DNA of 17,784 nt from Candidatus Magasanikiibacteriota bacterium (GTDB lineage: Bacteria; Patescibacteriota; Patescibacteriia; Magasanikbacterales; UBA922). Shown here piece after piece: positions 1-7,880 of this stretch. The position numbers and the translations under genes are program-made. The stretch spans positions 1 to 17,784 of the forward strand of contig QIHL01000066.1 in assembly GCA_003230965.1 (NCBI GenBank), in the 5' to 3' direction. The number at the start of each line of letters is the position of its first letter. The stretch's first letter is position 1. The notes under the pieces are model-generated. The model saw only the letters and a program-made list of their open reading frames with translations. It did no database searches and was not told the origin of the DNA.

Positions 1-10
1 ATAAAATTCT

Positions 11-1945
11 ATGACAAAAATACTTGGAATAGATCTTGGGACAACAAATAGTTGCATGGAAAATATTGAAGGTGGTCAGCCAAAAGTGTTAGAAAACAAA
101 GAAGGGAATAGAACAACTCCATCAGTCGTGGCTATAAGTAAGACTGGTGAAAGATTGGTAGGACAGCTTGCAAAACGTCAGGCTGTTACAAATCCAAACA
201 ATACGCTCCATTCTATCAAAAGATTGATTGGACGTCGTTTTGAAGATAAAGAAACAAAAGAAGTGCAAAAACATGCTCCGTATGAAATAGTAAAAGATGG
301 AGAGCGTGTGAAAGTAAAAATGGGAGATAAGACATTTACCCCACAAGAAATCTCTGCAATGATTTTGCAAAAATTAAAAGCTGATGCAGAAGAAAAGCTT
401 GGTGAAAAAATTGAAGAAGCTGTTATTACTGTACCTGCATATTTTGATGATTCGCAACGTCAAGCTACAAAAGATGCTGGTGAGATTGCAGGATTGAAAG
501 TCGCTCGTATTATAAATGAACCGACTGCAGCAGCATTTGCTTATGGATTTGACAAAAAAAAGGATCAACAAATAGCAGTATATGATCTTGGTGGAGGAAC
601 TTTTGATGTTTCTATTCTTGATATTTCTCATGACGGTGATCAGTCTACTGTTGAGGTAAAATCAACAAATGGTGATACCCATCTTGGTGGTGACGATTTT
701 GATAAAAAAATAATTGAGTATATTCTTGATGAGTTCAAAAAGATAGAAGGAATTGATCTTTCAAATGATCCATTGTCACTTCAACGTGTAAAAGACGCAG
801 CAGAAAAAGCAAAGATTGAATTGTCTAGCACACCAAAAACTGAAATTAATGAACCATTTATTACGTCTGGTGCTGAAGGTCCAAAGCATTTGAACCTAAC
901 ATTGACTCGTGCAAAGCTTGAAGAGCTTGTAGCTGATCTGGTTGATAGAACAATGGAGCCTGTAAAGCAAGCTTTAGCTGATTCGGGTTTCAAAAAAGAA
1001 GATATTGATGAAGTAATACTGGTAGGTGGCATGACTCGTATGCCATTAGTACAAAAAAAGGTAGAAGAATTTTTTGGTAAAAAGCCAAATGTTTCTGTAA
1101 ATCCTGATGAAGTCGTAGCTATTGGCGCGGCGATTCAAGCAGGACAACTTCAAGGTGATCTTGGAAAAGAAATTTTGCTTTTGGATGTTACGCCACTTTC
1201 ATTTGGGTTGGAAACACTTGGTGGAGTTTCAACAAAATTGATTGAAAAAAATACAACTATACCAACAAGCAAATCACAAATTTTTTCTACTGCTGCTGAC
1301 AATCAGCCAAGTGTAGAGATACATGTTCTTCAAGGTGAGCGACAGATGGCGACAGACAATAAATCACTTGGACGTTTTATGCTTGATGGTATTCCACCAG
1401 CACCTCGTGGTGTGCCACAGGTAGAAGTAAATTTTGATATTGACGCAAATGGTATTTTGAAGGTATCAGCAAAAGATAAAGCAACAGGTAAAGAACAAAG
1501 TATTCGTATTGAAGCAGCAAGTGGTTTATCTGATGAAGAAATTGAAAAAATGAAAAAAGATGCTGAAGTTCATGCAGAAGAAGATAAGAAAAAACGTGAA
1601 TTGACTGATTTGCGTAATACTGCTGATACAATGGTTTATACAACTGAAAAAATGATGAAAGATGTAGAAGAGAAAAAGATTGATGTGACAGATGAAGAAA
1701 AGAAAAAAGTTACAGATGGTTTGGTAAAGCTAAAAGATTTGAAAGATAAAGATGATTTAGATGCTATAAAACAAGCATCAGATGAACTTTCCACTGTTGC
1801 ACAAGCGATTGGTATGAAAATGTATCAGCAAGAACAAAAAGAACAAAAAACTAAAAGTGATACTCCAGCAGAAGAAGAAAAAAAAGATGAAAAGAAAAAA
1901 GATGATGCCGAGACAGTTGAGGGAGAAGTTGTTGACGATAAATAA
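11..1945 (+). CDS. dnaK: Molecular chaperone DnaK (Hsp70)
   Basis: ATP-driven cytoplasmic Hsp70 chaperone; binds exposed hydrophobic peptides and works with DnaJ (next gene) and normally GrpE. At 644 aa it matches the usual DnaK length. Seen: phosphate-1 loop GIDLGTTNS (residues 6-14), Lys70, NEPTAAA (169-175), phosphate-2 DLGGGT (192-197), the VGGMTRMP adenosine motif, the interdomain linker LLLDVTPLS near 390, a beta substrate-binding domain to about 505, an alpha-helical lid, and a Lys/Glu-rich disordered tail ending EVVDDK. Only 10 nt precede the ATG, so its promoter, and whether grpE lies upstream, cannot be seen. The strand after the phosphate loop reads CMENIEGG where the family usually has a hydrophobic run such as CVAVMEGG. 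Function is certain; the N-terminal divergence is only a curiosity. Confidence 0.98.
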   Translation: MTKILGIDLGTTNSCMENIEGGQPKVLENKEGNRTTPSVVAISKTGERLVGQLAKRQAVTNPNNTLHSIKRLIGRRFEDKETKEVQKHAPYEIVKDGERVKVKMGDKTFTPQEISAMILQKLKADAEEKLGEKIEEAVITVPAYFDDSQRQATKDAGEIAGLKVARIINEPTAAAFAYGFDKKKDQQIAVYDLGGGTFDVSILDISHDGDQSTVEVKSTNGDTHLGGDDFDKKIIEYILDEFKKIEGIDLSNDPLSLQRVKDAAEKAKIELSSTPKTEINEPFITSGAEGPKHLNLTLTRAKLEELVADLVDRTMEPVKQALADSGFKKEDIDEVILVGGMTRMPLVQKKVEEFFGKKPNVSVNPDEVVAIGAAIQAGQLQGDLGKEILLLDVTPLSFGLETLGGVSTKLIEKNTTIPTSKSQIFSTAADNQPSVEIHVLQGERQMATDNKSLGRFMLDGIPPAPRGVPQVEVNFDIDANGILKVSAKDKATGKEQSIRIEAASGLSDEEIEKMKKDAEVHAEEDKKKRELTDLRNTADTMVYTTEKMMKDVEEKKIDVTDEEKKKVTDGLVKLKDLKDKDDLDAIKQASDELSTVAQAIGMKMYQQEQKEQKTKSDTPAEEEKKDEKKKDDAETVEGEVVDDK

Positions 1946-2034
1946 GTGTAGAAGATAATTAGTAATAGGTGATGCGTAATTTTTCCATTATCAATAACTT
2001 CATAATTATAAAGAATTTACTGATAGCATTGTAG

Positions 2035-2080
2035 GTATGAAAGTTTTTTGAACAGATTATAATTAATCTGTCGCAATTGC
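2035..2080 (+). promoter_or_regulatory. Candidate dnaJ promoter with palindromic operator over the -10 box
   Basis: The 20-nt element ACAGATTATAATTAATCTGT (2052-2071) has perfect 8-bp arms around a 4-nt centre and contains a perfect -10 hexamer, TATAAT (2058-2063). A second perfect palindrome, GCAATTGC, follows at 2073-2080. The -10 implies a start near 2070 and a leader of about 27 nt before dnaJ. No good -35 is seen (GTATGA at 17-nt spacing), which would fit an activator- or repressor-controlled promoter. The same element could instead act as an RNA hairpin. There is no T-tract, so it is not a terminator, and it is not a CIRCE element. Confidence 0.45.
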
Positions 2081-2096
2081 ATAAGAAATAAATGTC

Positions 2097-3194
2097 ATGT
2101 CCAAAGATTACTACAAAGTATTAGGTGTTGAAAAATCTGCGTCTACTGATGAAATTAAAAAAGCGTTTCGCAAACTTGCTCACAAATATCATCCTGACAA
2201 AAAAACTGGTGATGAAGCAAAGTTCAAAGAAGTGAATGAGGCCTATCAGGTTCTCGGTAATGAAACCAAGCGAAAACAATTTGATCAGTTTGGTTCTGAT
2301 TTTGAACAACAGGGCGGATTTGGTGGTGGAATGAATTGGGAAGATTTTATGCACGCGACTCGTAGTGGAGGTGGTGGTTTTCAAGGTGGCAACTTTGGGG
2401 GGATTGATCTTGGAGATATTTTTGGTGATATGTTTGGTTTTGGTGGCGGACGTGGACGATCGCAAACTCAACGCGGACGAGATGTTCAAATTGATGTTGA
2501 AATTTCGTTTCGTGAAGCAGTTTTTGGTACAGAAAAGAGCGTTAAATTAATGAAACGCAATGCGTGTGATGTTTGCAAAGGATCTGGTGCAGAACCAGGA
2601 AGTAATCACAAGACATGCCCAGAATGCAAAGGTAATGGACAGGTTCGCCACATCCAACAGACAATTCTTGGAGCAATACAAAGTGCAGCAACTTGTGGTA
2701 CATGTGCAGGAACTGGGCAAGTTGCAGAGAAACAATGTAAACATTGTGGTGGTGATGGTGCAGTTCGTTCTGAATCAGAAATGAAAATTAAAGTTCCTGC
2801 TGGAATTGATGATGGTAGTACGCTACGTATTTCTAGCAAAGGTGAACATCCTGGAACAGGTGGTGCTGCTGGAGACTTGTATGTACGTGTCCATGTGAAA
2901 TCAGAAAAAGGATATGAACGTCATGGTGATGATATTTATACACAAGTTCACATTAGTATGATGCAGGCAGCACTCGGTGATCACATTCATATTGATACGC
3001 TTGACGGGAGTAAGAAATTGAATATTCCATCTGGTACGCAATCGTATCAAAAATTTAGACTCAAAGGACTGGGTGTAACCAGATTACAGAGCAACAAGAG
3101 AGGGGATCAGTATGTAGAAATTATCGTAGATATTCCAAAGAAGTTAAGCCACAAGGCGAAGAAATTATTGGAGGAATTGAGTAATGAAATATAA
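2097..3194 (+). CDS. dnaJ: Co-chaperone DnaJ (Hsp40), type I
   Basis: Cytoplasmic J-protein that delivers substrates to DnaK and stimulates its ATPase. The domain order is that of a full type I DnaJ: J domain (about 4-68) with the HPD motif at 32-34; a Gly/Phe-rich linker (about 73-125); a zinc-binding region with four CxxCxGxG modules (CDVCKGSG, CPECKGNG, CGTCAGTG, CKHCGGDG); then the C-terminal peptide-binding and dimerisation region. At 365 aa it has normal length. It lies 151 nt downstream of dnaK on the same strand, with its own candidate promoter, so it may be expressed both with dnaK and alone. An ATG 5 nt upstream (2092) is out of frame. No Shine-Dalgarno sequence is evident. A strong terminator follows. 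Confidence 0.98.
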   Translation: MSKDYYKVLGVEKSASTDEIKKAFRKLAHKYHPDKKTGDEAKFKEVNEAYQVLGNETKRKQFDQFGSDFEQQGGFGGGMNWEDFMHATRSGGGGFQGGNFGGIDLGDIFGDMFGFGGGRGRSQTQRGRDVQIDVEISFREAVFGTEKSVKLMKRNACDVCKGSGAEPGSNHKTCPECKGNGQVRHIQQTILGAIQSAATCGTCAGTGQVAEKQCKHCGGDGAVRSESEMKIKVPAGIDDGSTLRISSKGEHPGTGGAAGDLYVRVHVKSEKGYERHGDDIYTQVHISMMQAALGDHIHIDTLDGSKKLNIPSGTQSYQKFRLKGLGVTRLQSNKRGDQYVEIIVDIPKKLSHKAKKLLEELSNEI

Positions 3195-3205
3195 AATAAT
3201 ATAAA

Positions 3206-3236
3206 ATAAAATAGCCTTTTCATAAGGCTATTTTAT
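3206..3236. terminator. Bidirectional intrinsic terminator between dnaJ and rnhA
   Basis: A 13-bp perfect stem (3206-3218 with 3224-3236) has a 5-nt loop, core AAAATAGCCTT/AAGGCTATTTT, and A/T-rich flanks on both sides. It sits between the converging dnaJ (+) and rnhA (-) genes and can serve both. The rest of the gap to 3298 is AT-rich with a short palindrome (AGTATTAAATACT, 3248-3260) and no gene. Confidence 0.85.
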
Positions 3237-3298
3237 ATATATAAGTAGAGTATTAAATACTGTATAGGTATTTCAAAAATTTGTTTATTAAAGATACC

Positions 3299-3709
3299 TT
3301 AATGCTTTAATGAGTATTGATCCAGAATTTTATTTACTTGTGCATCAGCTTCTTTATTGCCTGTTCTTAATATATGAGTAATAGTAACTTTTTGAAATCC
3401 TTGCATTAAGTTCCATGCCTGAATAAAAAGTTTTTGAATTGTTGGTTCTTTTACTTTCCAATTTCGGTTGAGTTGTTCTACGACGAGTTTGCTATCTGCG
3501 ATACAATGAACTTCTGTTGCACCTAGTTCTTTTACTTTTTTTAATGCTGAGATGATGGCTGAATATTCAGCAAAATTATTTGTTTGTCTTCCAAGCCATT
3601 CTCCATAGGCAACAAGAATTTTTTCTGATTCATCTTTGACTACGATTCCAGTTGCTGCAGGACCAGGATTACCGCGTGATCCGCCATCAGTGTATGTTGT
3701 GAGTTTCAT
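3299..3709 (-). CDS. rnhA: Ribonuclease HI family protein
   Basis: Predicted cytoplasmic ribonuclease H that cleaves the RNA strand of RNA-DNA hybrids (R-loops, primers). At 136 aa it is a single RNase H fold. Seen: TDGGSRGNPGP opening strand with Asp8, Glu48 in NNFAEYSA, Asp72 in ADSKLVV, and Asp122 in the closing RxxNxxAD pattern (R115, N118, A121, D122), so the full D-E-D-D set is present. The sequence resembles the short 'RVT_3'/archaeal-like branch more than E. coli RNase HI. Its ATG overlaps the recJ stop (ATGA, 3706-3709), so it should be translationally coupled to RecJ as the last gene of the lepA operon. The pairing makes sense, since both enzymes act on repair or replication intermediates. 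Confidence 0.92.
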   Translation of the reverse strand: MKLTTYTDGGSRGNPGPAATGIVVKDESEKILVAYGEWLGRQTNNFAEYSAIISALKKVKELGATEVHCIADSKLVVEQLNRNWKVKEPTIQKLFIQAWNLMQGFQKVTITHILRTGNKEADAQVNKILDQYSLKH

Positions 3710-5481
3710 ATTTTTTTCAAGTCAACAATAGTAAGTTGTATATCGCGGTTGCCATTCCATTCATTCAAATCTATTTCAAATACCATATCTATTTTGTCGC
3801 CGACATTTAGTATCTTACTCCAGTCTTTACCATCACCGCGTGTTTCATCGCACATACCCCAACCAATAGTTTTTTTAATTTTCGGTGTATTGTGAGTAAC
3901 CATAATTATAATATGGCTTGAATTTTTGCCAATAACTTTAAAATCTTTAACAGTTAATCCGCGTGCAAGGTATTTTGGTTTTGGATTGGAGATACCGAAT
4001 GGTTTGAATTTATCCAAGAGATCAAATAGATTCCAATCAATATCTTCTAAACAGATTTCAGCATCAAGTTCAATAGTAGTGGAAAGGTCAATATTTTTTG
4101 TTTCTTCAATAAATTTTTCTATCAATGTTTTTTTGTATGAATTCAAAACATCTGTACTTTTGAGTGTGAAACCACAGGCCATTGGGTGTCCTCCAAATTT
4201 TTCAAAAAATTCAGGCACGCTTTGCATATTTGCAATCATATCAAATTGTTTTATGCTTCTGCCAGAACCAGTAATTTCTCCATTATTTAATGCCATTACC
4301 ATAGTTGGTTTTTGGTAACGTTCTTTAATTCTACTTGCAATCAAACCAATAATTCCAGTTGGCCAGTTTTTTCCAAGAACAAAGAGAAATGGTGAATCCT
4401 GCTGATCTGGTTCAATTTGTATAATAGCTTCTTTTGTAAGTTGCTCTGTAAGTTTTTTTCTTTCTATATTATTTTGGTCTAGCTTGTATGCTAAGTCTAT
4501 TGCATCAGTTGCACTTTCTGCGACCATCAGATTGTATGCGACATTTGCGTGATCCATTCGTCCTGCAGCGTTAATACGTGGTGCAATTTGAAAACTAATT
4601 GTTTCTTCAGTAAGTTTTTTTTTCATAGTTCCATCTTGGTCTACAAGTTTTGCTTCAAGTAAAAGCTTTTGTAGTCCGATTCGTTTCGTCTTGTTCAAAA
4701 CGATGAGTCCATATTTTGTAAGTGTTCGTGATTCTCCGATTAGAGGAACCATATCGCCAACACTTGCAATTGATACCATATCTAGTTGCCACTTTTCAAA
4801 TGCGTCGTGGGCTTGTCCGTCTGGTAGTGTATTGTTTGTTCTTTTGTGTTTTTTTAACATGGCTTGCATCAATTTGAATGCAACAGCACCACCTGCCAAA
4901 TTTTTATCTGGGTATGATTCATCTACAATTTTTGGATGGATGATAGAATATGCTGGCGGGAGTTCTGTTGGAATAGAGTGATGGTCTGTAATAATTACAT
5001 CTATTCCTAATTTGTTTGCTAGTTCAATTTCTTTTTTATTACTAATCCCACAGTCGCAGGTGATGATTAGTTTTGTTCCTCCTTCGTTAAGTAGTTGAAT
5101 AGTATTTGTGTTCAATCCGTATCCGTCAGTTTCACGTTGTGGAAGAAATACATTTGTATTGCGATATCCCAGTGCACGAAAGGCTGATGTGAGTATAGTG
5201 GATGCACAAACACCATCAGCATCATAATCACCGTGAATAGTAATAGTTTCCTTATCATCCATTGCCTGCCAAATACGATTGATAGTTTTATCCATGTCTT
5301 TGAATAGATATGGATCAAAAATGTGTTCAGTATAATCTGGGTTCAAAAATTCATTGATTTTATTTTGTGTTTGCATGTTTCTGTGATACAACAAATTCAC
5401 TACTACAGTTGGTAGCTCTGGATGCTCATCATAAAAAGATTGCGGTACAGGTGGAAGAATATGCCATTTTTTTTCTATCAT
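3706..5481 (-). CDS. recJ: Single-stranded-DNA exonuclease RecJ
   Basis: Predicted 5'-3' ssDNA exonuclease of the DHH phosphoesterase superfamily, acting in recombination and mismatch or base-excision repair. Counting from the chosen ATG (591 aa): HGDYDADG at 83-90 (metal ligands D85, D87), CDCG at 142-145, the DHH signature at 166-168, GD at 242-243 (GDMVPL), RINAAGR at 302-308, and the DHHA1 substrate loops GSGRS (405-409) and GGH (430-432), followed by a C-terminal OB-like domain. All catalytic motifs are intact. The frame stays open to an ATG at 5508 (600 aa). I prefer 5481 because it forms an ATGA overlap with the preceding stop, like the recJ-rnhA junction, and because the extra nine residues are Lys-rich and unconserved-looking. 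Confidence 0.95.
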   Translation of the reverse strand: MIEKKWHILPPVPQSFYDEHPELPTVVVNLLYHRNMQTQNKINEFLNPDYTEHIFDPYLFKDMDKTINRIWQAMDDKETITIHGDYDADGVCASTILTSAFRALGYRNTNVFLPQRETDGYGLNTNTIQLLNEGGTKLIITCDCGISNKKEIELANKLGIDVIITDHHSIPTELPPAYSIIHPKIVDESYPDKNLAGGAVAFKLMQAMLKKHKRTNNTLPDGQAHDAFEKWQLDMVSIASVGDMVPLIGESRTLTKYGLIVLNKTKRIGLQKLLLEAKLVDQDGTMKKKLTEETISFQIAPRINAAGRMDHANVAYNLMVAESATDAIDLAYKLDQNNIERKKLTEQLTKEAIIQIEPDQQDSPFLFVLGKNWPTGIIGLIASRIKERYQKPTMVMALNNGEITGSGRSIKQFDMIANMQSVPEFFEKFGGHPMACGFTLKSTDVLNSYKKTLIEKFIEETKNIDLSTTIELDAEICLEDIDWNLFDLLDKFKPFGISNPKPKYLARGLTVKDFKVIGKNSSHIIIMVTHNTPKIKKTIGWGMCDETRGDGKDWSKILNVGDKIDMVFEIDLNEWNGNRDIQLTIVDLKKI

Positions 5482-5882
5482 ATATTTTTTTCTTTTTGAA
5501 AGTCCCAATAACTATCTGCTAGGAAAAGTGAAAAAACAAGAAATGCTATGTCAAGACCAATATAATTAGTTATAAGTACATGGTTTATATGCATGGCAAT
5601 CATAGTGATGCCAAGTAGAATCCAATGACCAATTGGACGTTTTGATGCTGGCGTTGCATATCCTATAGGTATTTTATTTCTAGCTTGTAAACAATATAGT
5701 GTGTATATAATGAGCCAAGGTATAATAAAGTACCATTGATATACTGACAGATCTTTATTATATACTTGTAACAAAAGATAATATGGGAAAAGCAGGAATA
5801 GTCCAGCTATAAACAAAAATATCACTTTGAGTTGGTACTGATAGCGTTTTGTTTTATGTCTATGATGCACACCCAGCTTCAT
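5478..5882 (-). CDS. Unrecognised four-helix membrane protein
   Basis: I do not recognise this 134-aa protein. It begins with a basic, His-rich cytoplasmic stretch (GVHHRHKTKR), then shows four hydrophobic segments at about 18-40, 48-65, 85-103 and 104-123, with a Lys/Arg loop between the second and third. No catalytic motif is visible. It starts 3 nt after the stop of the 34-aa gene upstream and ends in an ATGA overlap with recJ, so it belongs to the lepA-recJ-rnhA operon. Its function cannot be read from the sequence. Position alone does not link it to translation or repair, since co-transcription in such compact genomes is often incidental. Confidence 0.8.
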   Translation of the reverse strand: MKLGVHHRHKTKRYQYQLKVIFLFIAGLFLLFPYYLLLQVYNKDLSVYQWYFIIPWLIIYTLYCLQARNKIPIGYATPASKRPIGHWILLGITMIAMHINHVLITNYIGLDIAFLVFSLFLADSYWDFQKEKNI

Positions 5883-5885
5883 AAT

Positions 5886-5990
5886 TTATGAATAGAATAC
5901 TGGCATAATTGTAAAAAAAACCATACCAATAACAGCTATTGTTGTAATGACGATCCAAAGAATCTCCATTTTTTTCTTTTTTCGTGCCAT
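5886..5990 (-). CDS. 34-aa single-helix membrane miniprotein
   Basis: A small gene that length cut-offs would miss. Its ATG is 3 nt after the lepA stop and its TAA is 3 nt before the start of the 134-aa membrane protein, so it fills the lepA operon gap exactly. The product starts MARKKKKMEILW, a strongly basic N-terminus, and continues with a hydrophobic helix over residues 9-32 and a short tail ending VFYS. This predicts a one-pass membrane peptide with its N-terminus in the cytoplasm. No family is recognised. The tight junctions on both sides and the protein-like basic-then-hydrophobic composition argue that it is real. Confidence 0.7.
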   Translation of the reverse strand: MARKKKKMEILWIVITTIAVIGMVFFTIMPVFYS

Positions 5991-5993
5991 AGG

Positions 5994-7784
5994 TTATCTA
6001 TTTAAAATAGCTAAATATGCTTTTGTGGGAATTTCTACTTTGCCTTTTCCCATAGAAAGCATTTTCTTTTTTCCTTTTTTTTGTTTTTCTAATAGTTTTC
6101 TTTTTCTAGATACATCTCCACCATAAAGTTTTGCTGTTACATCTTTTCGTAAGGCAGATAGACGTTCTGCAGCAATAATTTTTCCACCTATTAAAGCTTG
6201 AATTTTTATTACAAATTGTTGACGCGGAAGTGTTTTTTTCAAAGATTCTACAATTTTTTTTCCAATCTTGAATGCTTGGTCACGCCAGACAAGTGTTGCA
6301 AGTGCTTCTATAGATTCTTCTGCTATAGAAATATCAAGTTTTACAACATCAGCTTTTCTATAATTTTTGAAATCATAATTTAATGATGCGTAGCCACTTG
6401 TAACTGTTTTTAGTTTATCATAAAAGTCTGTAATCAGCGAGGCAAGTGGCATCTCGTAGTGGAGCATAGCTCTTTGATCCGTGCCCATACTCAAAAATTC
6501 AGTATTTTTATATATACCTTTTCGTTCAGATACCAACCCCATCACGTTTCCTATGAAATCTTGCGGGGCTATGAGGTCTACTGTCATCCATGGTTCTTCT
6601 ACAGAAGTCACAAACTGTGGCTCTGGCAAATCTTGTGGACTTTTGACAGTTATCTTTTCACCATTTGTTTTTATGACATGGTATGCAACACTCGGAACAG
6701 TTGCAATGATATGAATACCAAACTCTCGCCAAATTCGTTCTTGAAAAATATCTAAATGTAACATACCAAGAAATCCGCATCTGAATCCAAAACCAAGTGC
6801 CTGTGATTGCTCTGGTTCAAATGAGATGGCTGAATCGCTCAGTTGCAATTTTTCCATTGCTTCACGCAGTGCCTGATAATCATCGCCTTCTTGAGGAAAA
6901 AATCCTGCAAACACCATTGGCTTGACTTCTTTGTATCCAGGTAATGGTTCTGTAGAAGGATTTTTTTCAAGAGTAATTGTGTCACCAACACGTATATTTC
7001 CAAGTTCCTTGAGTCCACTGACAACAAATCCAATTTGTCCATTCGCAAGTTCTGAGTCATACGACAAAGCAGGAGAATAATGACCGATATCTATAATCTC
7101 TGCTGTTTTACCAGTACGCATAAATTCAATTCTATCTCCCTTTTTTAATTGTCCGTCTAGCATACGAACCGATGCTATTACTCCGCGGTAGTCATCATAA
7201 CATGAATCAAAGATTAAAGCGCGAGTTTGTTTGTTACTATTTTTTGCAGGTGGAGGAACATGGTTGATTACAGCATCAAGTATTGTGTCTACATTTTCTC
7301 CAGTTTTTCCAGAACATGTAAGAATCTCTTCTTTTTTGCAACCGAGTAAGTGGATTACTTCAGCACTGACTTTTTTAATATCTGCATTTGGTAAATCAAT
7401 TTTATTTAGAACTGGAATAATTGTAAGGTCTTGTTCAATCGCGAGATAGAGATTGCCAATCGTTTGTGCCTGAACACCTTGAGTTGCATCAATTAGCAGA
7501 ATTGCTCCCTCAACAGCTGCAAGAGAACGAGATACTTCATACGTAAAATCAACATGCCCAGGTGTATCTATCAAATTGAGTATATATCCTTTGTATTGCA
7601 TTTGAACTGGCTGGAGTTTGATAGTAATACCGCGCTCCTGCTCTAGTTCCATTTGATCAAGCAATTGTGCTTTCATATTTCGTTTGTCAACTGTTCCTGT
7701 CAATTCCAAAAAACGATCAGCGAGCGTACTCTTGCCGTGATCTATATGTGCGATAATGCAGAAATTTCTAATCTGTTCGTTCAT
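5994..7784 (-). CDS. lepA: Elongation factor 4 (LepA), ribosome-associated GTPase
   Basis: Translational GTPase EF4, which binds the ribosome (back-translocation and initiation/assembly roles are described in E. coli). At 596 aa it is the usual length. G motifs seen: G1 AHIDHGKST (12-20), switch region with RGITI (51-55), G3 DTPGH (73-77), G4 NKID (127-130). EF-G-like domains follow, then the LepA-specific C-terminal domain with a basic stretch, RKRKLLEKQKKGKKKM, near the end, which is diagnostic against EF-G and BipA. It is the first gene of a five-gene operon continuing into a membrane miniprotein, a membrane protein, recJ and rnhA. It is transcribed divergently from the FemAB-like gene across a 96-nt gap. 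Confidence 0.98.
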   Translation of the reverse strand: MNEQIRNFCIIAHIDHGKSTLADRFLELTGTVDKRNMKAQLLDQMELEQERGITIKLQPVQMQYKGYILNLIDTPGHVDFTYEVSRSLAAVEGAILLIDATQGVQAQTIGNLYLAIEQDLTIIPVLNKIDLPNADIKKVSAEVIHLLGCKKEEILTCSGKTGENVDTILDAVINHVPPPAKNSNKQTRALIFDSCYDDYRGVIASVRMLDGQLKKGDRIEFMRTGKTAEIIDIGHYSPALSYDSELANGQIGFVVSGLKELGNIRVGDTITLEKNPSTEPLPGYKEVKPMVFAGFFPQEGDDYQALREAMEKLQLSDSAISFEPEQSQALGFGFRCGFLGMLHLDIFQERIWREFGIHIIATVPSVAYHVIKTNGEKITVKSPQDLPEPQFVTSVEEPWMTVDLIAPQDFIGNVMGLVSERKGIYKNTEFLSMGTDQRAMLHYEMPLASLITDFYDKLKTVTSGYASLNYDFKNYRKADVVKLDISIAEESIEALATLVWRDQAFKIGKKIVESLKKTLPRQQFVIKIQALIGGKIIAAERLSALRKDVTAKLYGGDVSRKRKLLEKQKKGKKKMLSMGKGKVEIPTKAYLAILNR

Positions 7785-7797
7785 ACGTTTGACCTAT

Positions 7798-7826
7798 ACT
7801 CTACCTGTTTTTGGTTTTTTTAGCAA
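7798..7826 (-). promoter_or_regulatory. Candidate promoter of the lepA operon
   Basis: On the minus strand, TTGCTA (7826-7821) and TAGAGT (7803-7798) are separated by 17 nt, each matching the sigma-70 consensus at four of six positions. The predicted start is near 7791, only about 6 nt before the lepA ATG at 7784. The match is moderate. An alternative -10, TATAGG, lies slightly closer to the gene but has a 22-nt spacing. Confidence 0.35.
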
Positions 7827-7842
7827 GGTATGCCATTTTAAG

Positions 7843-7871
7843 TTGCTTGCCATCTATTTACCTGTTACACT
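7843..7871 (+). promoter_or_regulatory. Candidate leaderless promoter of the FemAB-like gene
   Basis: TTGCTT (7843-7848), a 17-nt spacer and TACACT (7866-7871), with TG one base before the -10 (extended -10, TGTTACACT). The -10 ends only 9 nt before the ATG at 7881, so transcription should begin at or within about 3 nt of the start codon, giving a leaderless mRNA. No Shine-Dalgarno sequence is present, consistent with this. Confidence 0.5.
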
Positions 7872-7880
7872 ACTGCCCGT

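Noticed and set aside
781..1032. Long reverse-strand frames inside dnaK and similar shadows in lepA, recJ, murJ, uvrB and recQ.
   Set aside because: They overlap well-conserved genes entirely, lack start signals and show no recognisable domains.
1946..2096. CIRCE heat-shock element or a terminator between dnaK and dnaJ.
   Set aside because: The CIRCE sequence TTAGCACTC-N9-GAGTGCTAA is absent, and the hairpin at 2052-2071 has no T-tract.
3248..3297. Second terminator for rnhA (AGTATTAAATACT and AGGTAT...ATACCT).
   Set aside because: The stems are short and AT-only, or have a 24-nt loop. The 13-bp stem at 3206-3236 is far better.
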